Source: an uncultured Eubacteriales bacterium (GTDB lineage: Bacteria; Bacillota; Clostridia; Oscillospirales; Oscillospiraceae). From it: a stretch of 22,827 nt of DNA. Each line of letters starts with the position of its first letter. Position 1 is the first letter of the stretch. Location: NCBI GenBank assembly GCA_900543625.1, contig UQSF01000025.1, forward strand, positions 1-22,827, in the 5' to 3' direction. Below are positions 18,547 to 22,827 of this stretch, one piece after another. A program made the position numbers and the translations under genes. Below the pieces are notes generated by a model, which saw only the letters and a list, made by a program, of their open reading frames with translations, was not told where the DNA came from and searched no databases.

Positions 18547-18891
18547 ATGCATGAACTCGGAACCGTGTTCTATGTCATTCGCGAGGTCGAGCAGGTCGTC
18601 GAGGAAAACCACCTGACCAAGGTTGCCAGCGTCACGCTGGAGATCGGCGAGGTCAGCGGCATCATTCCGTACTATCTGACGGACTGCTGGCAGTGGGCGA
18701 TCCAGAAATCCCAGTACCTGAAAGAGGCGGAGCTGAAGATCGAGACCGTTCCCGCCGTGACCTTCTGTGAGGACTGCAAGCAGACATATCCCACGGTAAA
18801 ATACGCAAAAATATGCCCGCACTGTAAGAGCGAGCATACCTATCTGGTGTCAGGCAACGAATATAACATCAAAGAGATCGAGGCCTGTTAG
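18547..18891 (+). CDS. hypA: HypA-like hydrogenase nickel-insertion protein
   Basis: The 114-residue protein starts Met-His-Glu, the N-terminal nickel-binding element of HypA, and has the zinc site Cys74-x2-Cys77 and Cys90-x2-Cys93. HypA helps insert nickel into [NiFe] hydrogenase, or into urease in some bacteria, together with HypB. Here it follows the oxidoreductase by 21 bases (GGAGGA at 18533-18538), not a hydrogenase, and no hypB to hypF is in the window. It may therefore act on a partner of that oxidoreductase or on an enzyme encoded elsewhere. The family match is strong; the nickel role is inference. Confidence 0.85.
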   Translation: MHELGTVFYVIREVEQVVEENHLTKVASVTLEIGEVSGIIPYYLTDCWQWAIQKSQYLKEAELKIETVPAVTFCEDCKQTYPTVKYAKICPHCKSEHTYLVSGNEYNIKEIEAC

Positions 18892-18904
18892 CATCCCAAA
18901 AACG

Positions 18905-18940
18905 AACACGGAGAACGAAAAATCGTTCTCCGTGTTTTTT
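18905..18940. terminator. Bidirectional intrinsic terminator after hypA
   Basis: A 14-bp perfect stem (AACACGGAGAACGA and TCGTTCTCCGTGTT, loop AAAA) ends in four further T after two in the stem. On the minus strand a C and G separate the stem from a T-run (CGTTTTT). It sits between convergent genes and could serve both. Confidence 0.85.
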
Positions 18941-18948
18941 GGTATATA

Positions 18949-19470
18949 TCATATCCCGACCGGTGCGCGGTCGATCGGCAGCTGGATGATCTCGAGCTTT
19001 CGCAGTGCGGCGTATTCGAGCGTGCGCGCCGTGCCGCCGGGACGGCCGTCAAAGGCGGCGATGAGGATGCGCGAGGCGTCGACCATGTAGCGGTTGCGGC
19101 GCATCATGCAGCCCGGCGTGTACGCCTCCTGCACGAGCGTCTGATAATCGCACTGGCGCAGGTCGTAATCATAGCGCGCGCGCAGCTCCGGCCGCCAGCG
19201 GTCGGCCTGTCCGGAGAAGGGAATGGCCGCCTCGATCGTGACCTCCGGGTGACTGAGGCGCAGATAGCGCGCAGCGTCGAAAAAATACAGGTCGCAGCCG
19301 TTGGCCATGCCGCAGATAAAGTGGCGGATGCCGTCGGCATAGACGGCGTCCACGGCGTCAAAGATCTGCTGCTGGAGCTTCCGGCAGCGGGGGTCATTCT
19401 CATCACTGCCCCAGGGCAGCTTGTATTCGCGGTATCCGGTGAAGCAGCAGGTGTGTTCGCGCTCAGGCAT
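18949..19470 (-). CDS. SLOG-family (DUF1273, YpsA-like) protein
   Basis: The 173-residue protein starts MPEREHTCCFTGYREYKLPWG and shows the SLOG nucleotide-binding pattern: FTGYR..KLPWG at the start, ICGMANGCDLYF near the middle, and MVDASRILIAAFDG.PGGTARTLEYA in the second half. SLOG proteins bind nucleotide-like ligands and include sensors in stress and defence systems. This group has no established function, and no partner effector is adjacent, so I cannot place it in a defence system. I chose 19470 since AAAGGAG is nine bases upstream. A longer in-frame form from 19590 would run into the ribU promoter and has no ribosome site. Confidence 0.8.
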   Translation of the reverse strand: MPEREHTCCFTGYREYKLPWGSDENDPRCRKLQQQIFDAVDAVYADGIRHFICGMANGCDLYFFDAARYLRLSHPEVTIEAAIPFSGQADRWRPELRARYDYDLRQCDYQTLVQEAYTPGCMMRRNRYMVDASRILIAAFDGRPGGTARTLEYAALRKLEIIQLPIDRAPVGI

Positions 19471-19550
19471 GGCGGCAGTCTCCTTTTCGGTGCTGGCATC
19501 CATTGTACGCGACAAAAAAGCGTCTGTCAAACCTTCCCTGAAAAAAGTGC

Positions 19551-19578
19551 TTGCAATCTCTGGACATTGTGTTATAAT
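19551..19578 (+). promoter_or_regulatory. Promoter of the FMN riboswitch-ribU transcript
   Basis: A perfect -10 TATAAT (19573-19578) is preceded at 16 bases by TTGCAA (19551-19556). Shifting one base left gives CTTGCA at 17 bases. The start near 19585 puts the riboswitch close to the 5' end. Confidence 0.75.
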
Positions 19579-19602
19579 GCAGACAGTCAAACAACTGAAT
19601 CG

Positions 19603-19718
19603 AGATGTCTTCGGGGCAGGGTGTAATTCCCGACCGGCGGTGATAGTCCGCGAGCCGAATGTGGTTGAATCGGTGCAATTCCGATACCGACAGTATAGTC
19701 TGGATGATAGAAGATGTT
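19603..19718 (+). ncRNA. FMN riboswitch (RFN element)
   Basis: Conserved RFN blocks appear in order: TCTTCGGGGCAGGGTG (19609-19624), ATTCCCGACCGGCGGTGATAG, GTCCGCGAGCC, GGTTGAATCGGTGCAATTCC, and ACCGACAGTATAGTCTGGATG, closing with GAAGATG that pairs with the 5' end. Such RNAs bind FMN and shut off riboflavin synthesis or uptake genes. A terminator hairpin follows at 19741-19772, and the next gene is the riboflavin transporter. Confidence 0.95.
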
Positions 19719-19740
19719 ACGAACCTCCATAAGTTCGCAG

Positions 19741-19772
19741 CGCCTGAAGGACATGTTCTTTCAGGTGTTTTT
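19741..19772 (+). terminator. Riboswitch-controlled terminator before ribU
   Basis: CGCCTGAAGGA and TCTTTCAGGTG form a stem with a short loop and G-U tolerance, followed by TTTTT. It comes between the FMN aptamer and the ribU start, so high FMN would be expected to favour termination. Confidence 0.75.
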
Positions 19773-19794
19773 CATTCCATGGAGGTGCTTTGTC

Positions 19795-20547
19795 ATGTTG
19801 AAAGAAAACCTGTCCTTTATCGGTGTCTGCGCGCTTGTGTTCGCGGCATTGCTCGGCCTTGCGTATCTGTTTGAGCGCACGGTCTGCCACGATCTGCAGC
19901 GCCGCAGCCGCAGCCGCAACATCAGCTATGTGGCCATGTTCTCCGCTCTCGGCGGCGTGCTGATGCTGCTCGAGATCCCGCTGTTCTTCGCGCCCGGCTT
20001 CTATAAGATGGACCTGAGCGAGCTGCCGGTGCTCATGAGCGCGTTCTATCTCGGCCCTGTGGCCGGTGTCGTCACCGAGCTGCTCAAGGTGCTGCTCAAG
20101 CTTCTGCTCAAGGGCACGAGCACGGCTTTCGTCGGCGACTTTGCCAACTTCGTCGTCGGCTGCACGTTCGTCCTGCCCGCCGCCGTCATCTACCACCACC
20201 ACAAGACCCGCCGCAGCGCCATCATCGGCATGGCCGTCGGTACGCTGTGCATGACGGTGTTCGGCAGCCTCTTCAACGCCCTGTACCTGATCCCGAAGTT
20301 CGCCGAGCTGTTCCACCTGCCGATCGACCAGATCGTCGCCATGGGTACGGCCGTGAACAAGGGCATCACCAGCGTGCCGACGCTCGTGCTGTTCGCCGTC
20401 GTCCCGTTCAACCTCATCAAGGGCATCGTCGACTCGGCGCTGACGTATCTGCTGTATAAGCGCGTGGAGTTTTTGCTCTTCCCGGAGCTGCGCAAGAAAA
20501 ACCAGACCCCGTCGGTGCAGCCCAAAACGCCCACCCCGCAGCACTGA
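19795..20547 (+). CDS. ribU: ECF riboflavin transporter S component RibU
   Basis: The 250-residue membrane protein has about six helices. The region FSALGGVLMLLEIPLFFAPGF and DLSELPVLMSAFYLGPVAG is typical of RibU-family S components, and ELLKVLLKLLLKGTSTAFVGDFANF follows. It binds riboflavin and works with the shared EcfT and EcfAA' modules encoded elsewhere. GGAGGTG at 19781-19787 selects the ATG at 19795 rather than an earlier in-frame ATG inside the terminator. The FMN riboswitch upstream supports flavin specificity. The last 20 residues are a polar Pro/Thr/Gln tail. Confidence 0.95.
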   Translation: MLKENLSFIGVCALVFAALLGLAYLFERTVCHDLQRRSRSRNISYVAMFSALGGVLMLLEIPLFFAPGFYKMDLSELPVLMSAFYLGPVAGVVTELLKVLLKLLLKGTSTAFVGDFANFVVGCTFVLPAAVIYHHHKTRRSAIIGMAVGTLCMTVFGSLFNALYLIPKFAELFHLPIDQIVAMGTAVNKGITSVPTLVLFAVVPFNLIKGIVDSALTYLLYKRVEFLLFPELRKKNQTPSVQPKTPTPQH

Positions 20548-20573
20548 GGCTCAGACCGTAACTGTATCCCGAA

Positions 20574-20607
20574 ACCGCCGGCAGGCATCAGCCTGCCGGC
20601 GGTTTTT
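20574..20607. terminator. Terminator between ribU and the convergent flippase gene
   Basis: ACCGCCGGCAGGC and GCCTGCCGGCGGT form a 13-bp stem with loop ATCA, then TTTT. The flippase gene runs in from the other side, and its TGA stop falls in the loop. The minus strand also has T next to the stem, so it may work both ways. Confidence 0.85.
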
Positions 20608-21928
20608 CGTCCGTGCAGCAGCGGCGCACCGTGCGCAGCAGCAGTGTAAAGCTGAGCGTAAAGTTCACGCACTCATTGAAATACAGGACAAAGAGATATC
20701 CGGCCAGCCCGAACCGCGGCAGCAGTGCCCACACGAGCACCACGCCGAGCGTGGCGTCGAGTACGTTGATAGCCATGCAGCGCGTCTGCTGGCCGAGCCC
20801 GCGCAGACAGCCGTCGGTCACGGTGTCGAGATACATCACCGGCACGAGCGGCGCCAGCAGCCGGATGTAGCGCCCCGCGTCGTCCGAGTGGTAGATCAGC
20901 CGTCCGAGCGGCCCGGAAAACGCCAGCAGCAGCACGGCCGTGCCGCACGCAAACAGCAGGCACCGGTACAGCAGCGTGCGCACCAGCCGCCGGATGTCCC
21001 CGCACCGGCCGGAGACCTGCGCCGTCGTCAGCTCCGGCACGAGCAGATCCGCCAGCGCATACAGCAGGCACGAAGGGAAGAGCACCACCGGCAGCGCCAT
21101 GCCGTGCACGATGCCGTAGCCCGCGAGCGCGCGGTCGGCCGTCAGGCCGGCGCTTTTGAGCCCGCGCGGGATGAGCAGGTGCTCGAGCGTCGTGAGCGAC
21201 GTGCGCGCATACGCAGACACCGCCAGCGGCAGTGCCACGGCGAGCATCCGCCGCGTCAGGTGCGGTACGGTGTCGCCGCCGCGGCGATATTTGCGCCGGT
21301 CGAGCGTGTACATCGCTGTCATCATCAGCAGCGACACCACGTCCGCGCACGCGCCGCCCGCCGTGACGGCGGCGCAGCTCTGCTCGAGATCGCCGGCGGC
21401 CGCAAGGGACAAAAACCACATCACGCACGTGATGCTCACCAGCTGCTCGATCAGATGCACGAGCGTCGGCTTCCACACACGGCCGGAGGCGGTGAAGTAC
21501 CCGTCCATGACCGCTGAGAGCGCGATGCACGGCAGGCTGATGCTCGTGATGCGCAGCGAGCGCACCGTGCGCGCGTCGCCGATCCAGAGAAACCCCACGG
21601 GCTCAGCCAGAAAATATACCAGCGTGCCCGCGCACAGGCCGAAAAACAGCGCATAGCACGCGCAGCGGCGCATCGCACCTGTGACGCCTGCGCCGCGCTC
21701 GAGTCCCATCTCCTCGGAGATCAGGCGCGTGGCGGCAAAGCGGATGCCGGAGATGGCGAAGGTTGCAAACAGCACGCTCACCGACAGGACGAGCTGGTAG
21801 AGCCCGATGCCGGCCGCGCCGATGTGCCCGACGAGCCACGCCTGAAAGACGAGCGCGATGCAGCGCATCACGATCGACGAGCCGGTCATGAGCGCGGTGT
21901 TGACGATGAGCCTGCGATGTGTGTGCAC
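20588..21928 (-). CDS. SpoVB-like / MATE-superfamily flippase
   Basis: The 446-residue membrane protein has about twelve to fourteen helices and no signal peptide. It begins MHTHRRLIVNTALMTGSSIVMR, with the GxxIGAAGIGLYQLV region typical of the oligosaccharide flippase/SpoVB group. These flip lipid-linked sugars or peptidoglycan precursors; SpoVB acts in spore cortex formation. Which substrate this one moves cannot be told. GTG at 21928 is preceded by GGGAGG eight bases upstream. The neighbouring teichoic acid genes suggest an envelope role, but a terminator separates them. Confidence 0.8.
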   Translation of the reverse strand: MHTHRRLIVNTALMTGSSIVMRCIALVFQAWLVGHIGAAGIGLYQLVLSVSVLFATFAISGIRFAATRLISEEMGLERGAGVTGAMRRCACYALFFGLCAGTLVYFLAEPVGFLWIGDARTVRSLRITSISLPCIALSAVMDGYFTASGRVWKPTLVHLIEQLVSITCVMWFLSLAAAGDLEQSCAAVTAGGACADVVSLLMMTAMYTLDRRKYRRGGDTVPHLTRRMLAVALPLAVSAYARTSLTTLEHLLIPRGLKSAGLTADRALAGYGIVHGMALPVVLFPSCLLYALADLLVPELTTAQVSGRCGDIRRLVRTLLYRCLLFACGTAVLLLAFSGPLGRLIYHSDDAGRYIRLLAPLVPVMYLDTVTDGCLRGLGQQTRCMAINVLDATLGVVLVWALLPRFGLAGYLFVLYFNECVNFTLSFTLLLRTVRRCCTDEKPPAG

Positions 21929-21977
21929 GCGCGCGACCTCCCGACGCAGTTTGTACCACTCTATGGTGCGGGAAAGA

Positions 21978-22015
21978 AAAAGATGCCGCCCGGCAAACGC
22001 TAGGCGGCATCTTTT
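21978..22015 (-). terminator. Intrinsic terminator of the tagD operon
   Basis: On the minus strand AAAAGATGCCGCC, a 12-base loop and GGCGGCATCTTTT form a 13-bp stem followed by a T-rich run, just after the tagD stop. It lies before the flippase gene start and separates the two units. Confidence 0.85.
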
Positions 22016-22022
22016 GCATTCT

Positions 22023-22412
22023 TCAGGTGTGCAGGTCGGTCTTGATCTTCGTCGTGGAGATCTCGGGCGTGCGGGGGAGGTAGACGACCTCGCATTTGTC
22101 CTTCAGGAAGTCGAACTTTCCCTTCCAGTCGTCGCCCATGACGAACACATCCACGTGGTATTTGTCCACGTCGGTGAGCTTCTGGTCCCAGCTCTCCTCC
22201 GGGATGACGAGGTCCACGTAGCGGATCGCCTCGAGCATCCGCTTGCGATCCTCGTAGGAGAAGTAGCTCTTTTTCTGCTTCTGCTCCCAGTTGAATTCGT
22301 CGGTGCTGAGCGCCACGATCAGATAATCGCCCTGCTCCTTGGCGCGGCGCAGGAGGTTGATGTGCCCGTAGTGCAGCAGGTCAAAGGTGCCGTAAGTGAT
22401 GACGCGTCTCAT
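22023..22412 (-). CDS. tagD: Glycerol-3-phosphate cytidylyltransferase
   Basis: The 129-residue protein shows the nucleotidyltransferase motif H14-Y-G-H17 near its start and the end motif RTPEISTTKIK, both diagnostic of the TagD/GCT family. It joins CTP and sn-glycerol 3-phosphate to give CDP-glycerol, the donor for poly(glycerol phosphate) wall teichoic acid. Length matches the family (about 130). The start overlaps the upstream gene's stop by four bases, so it is coupled to the CDP-glycerol transferase. A conserved motif set makes this very reliable. Confidence 0.95.
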   Translation of the reverse strand: MRRVITYGTFDLLHYGHINLLRRAKEQGDYLIVALSTDEFNWEQKQKKSYFSYEDRKRMLEAIRYVDLVIPEESWDQKLTDVDKYHVDVFVMGDDWKGKFDFLKDKCEVVYLPRTPEISTTKIKTDLHT

Positions 22413-22827
22413 GTGTGCTCCCTTTCCCGGAGGCGCTCGGCCAGAAACGCGGCGACGCGCTCGGCGGAGTGTCCGTCTGTGTATTGGTTGGTCAGCTTTG
22501 TGAGCTGCAGGCGCTTGGCCCGCAGCGGATCTTCGCCCGATGCAAGCTGGGCAAAAAACGTCCGGAAATCGTCCGGCGTGTCGAGCATAGCCGCGCTCTC
22601 ACGCAGCGGCTGCGGGTCGATGGCAAAGCCCGGCTGTCTGGCATAGGCATCAATGTCCTCGAATGTCAGGCCGACAGGCTTGCCTGTGAGCAGATAGTCA
22701 AACAGCACGGAGGAATAGTCCGTGATGAGCGCGTCCGTGCAGGCGAGAAATTCATAGGATGTGATGCCGTGCGCGGCAAAGAGCCCGTCATCGATGAAGC
22801 GCAGGTTGCTCAGCTCCAGTGCACGGA
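22409..22827 (-). CDS. CDP-glycerol glycerophosphotransferase, 3' part (truncated)
   Basis: This open frame runs off the right edge, so only the last 138 or so residues are seen. The segment ALITDYSSVLFDYLLTGKP is typical of the TagB/TagF glycosyltransferase-like family, which transfers glycerol phosphate from CDP-glycerol onto a growing teichoic acid chain at the membrane. The C-terminal part, with TNQYTDGHSAERVAAFL, fits too. Together with tagD immediately downstream, it indicates wall teichoic acid or a related polymer. TagB and TagF cannot be separated from this fragment, and the start is outside the window. Confidence 0.88.
   Translation of the reverse strand, partial: RALELSNLRFIDDGLFAAHGITSYEFLACTDALITDYSSVLFDYLLTGKPVGLTFEDIDAYARQPGFAIDPQPLRESAAMLDTPDDFRTFFAQLASGEDPLRAKRLQLTKLTNQYTDGHSAERVAAFLAERLREREHT

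Noticed and set aside
15823..18837. A 1004-residue minus-strand open frame opposite the oxidoreductase
   Set aside because: It runs antisense to a confidently identified protein with conserved cofactor motifs. Its Asp/Leu/Val-rich composition is typical of antisense of high-GC genes.
18949..19470. A defence system built on the SLOG protein
   Set aside because: No effector, nuclease, TIR or membrane partner lies beside it; the neighbours are hypA and a riboflavin transporter.
19471..19590. A longer N-terminus for the SLOG gene starting at 19590
   Set aside because: No ribosome site supports it. The shorter form has AAAGGAG at the right distance, and the extension overlaps the ribU promoter.

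Overview
The window reads as chromosomal DNA from a GC-rich, strictly anaerobic member of the Clostridia, most like the gut Oscillospirales (inference). The clues are the Firmicutes-type order phoH-ybeY-era-yqzL-recO, a butyrate-type CoA-transferase, a SpoVB-like flippase, wall teichoic acid enzymes, and Firmicutes-style riboswitches and sigma-A promoters. There is no rRNA, tRNA, CRISPR array, insertion sequence or prophage that I can support.

Layout. From 1 to 5097 (+) runs a tightly packed housekeeping cluster: the phoH 3' end, ybeY, era, a 44-codon yqzL, recO, a type I asparaginase and a butyryl/4-hydroxybutyrate-type CoA-transferase. From 5136 to 7979 (+), a promoter and a yybP-ykoY-type (manganese) riboswitch precede a P2-type Ca2+/Mn2+ ATPase. 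A secreted polysaccharide deacetylase follows and ends in a strong terminator at 8894-8929. From 9065 to 11614 (+) is an SsuBCA/TauBCA/Thi5-like ABC transporter (ATPase, permease, lipoprotein). From 11682 to 14659 (-) is a complete metN-metI-metQ methionine importer operon. Its promoter drives a leader with a 38-codon Met-rich peptide, an intrinsic terminator, and a competing antiterminator pairing. A possible 34-codon small gene lies between metI and metQ.

Next come a metallo-beta-lactamase-fold hydrolase (-) and, divergently, a 908-residue Fe-S/FAD oxidoreductase of the GltD type with a hypA-like gene (+). A convergent SLOG/DUF1273 gene (-), an FMN riboswitch with an ECF riboflavin transporter ribU (+), a SpoVB/MATE-like flippase (-), tagD (-), and the 3' end of a CDP-glycerol glycerophosphotransferase (-) complete the window.

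The most interesting finding is the metNIQ leader. Ten of the first 23 residues of the leader peptide are Met. The 3' end of the peptide gene is complementary to the 5' arm and loop of the downstream terminator. This is the arrangement expected for trp-like, ribosome-mediated attenuation that senses charged Met-tRNA, instead of the S-box or Met T-box usually found on methionine genes in Firmicutes. I see neither of those elements in the leader. A second point is a perfect 21-bp palindrome with 10-bp arms just upstream of the oxidoreductase promoter, with a copy of its half-site in the divergent promoter.

All family calls rest on motifs and protein features read by eye. No database search was possible.
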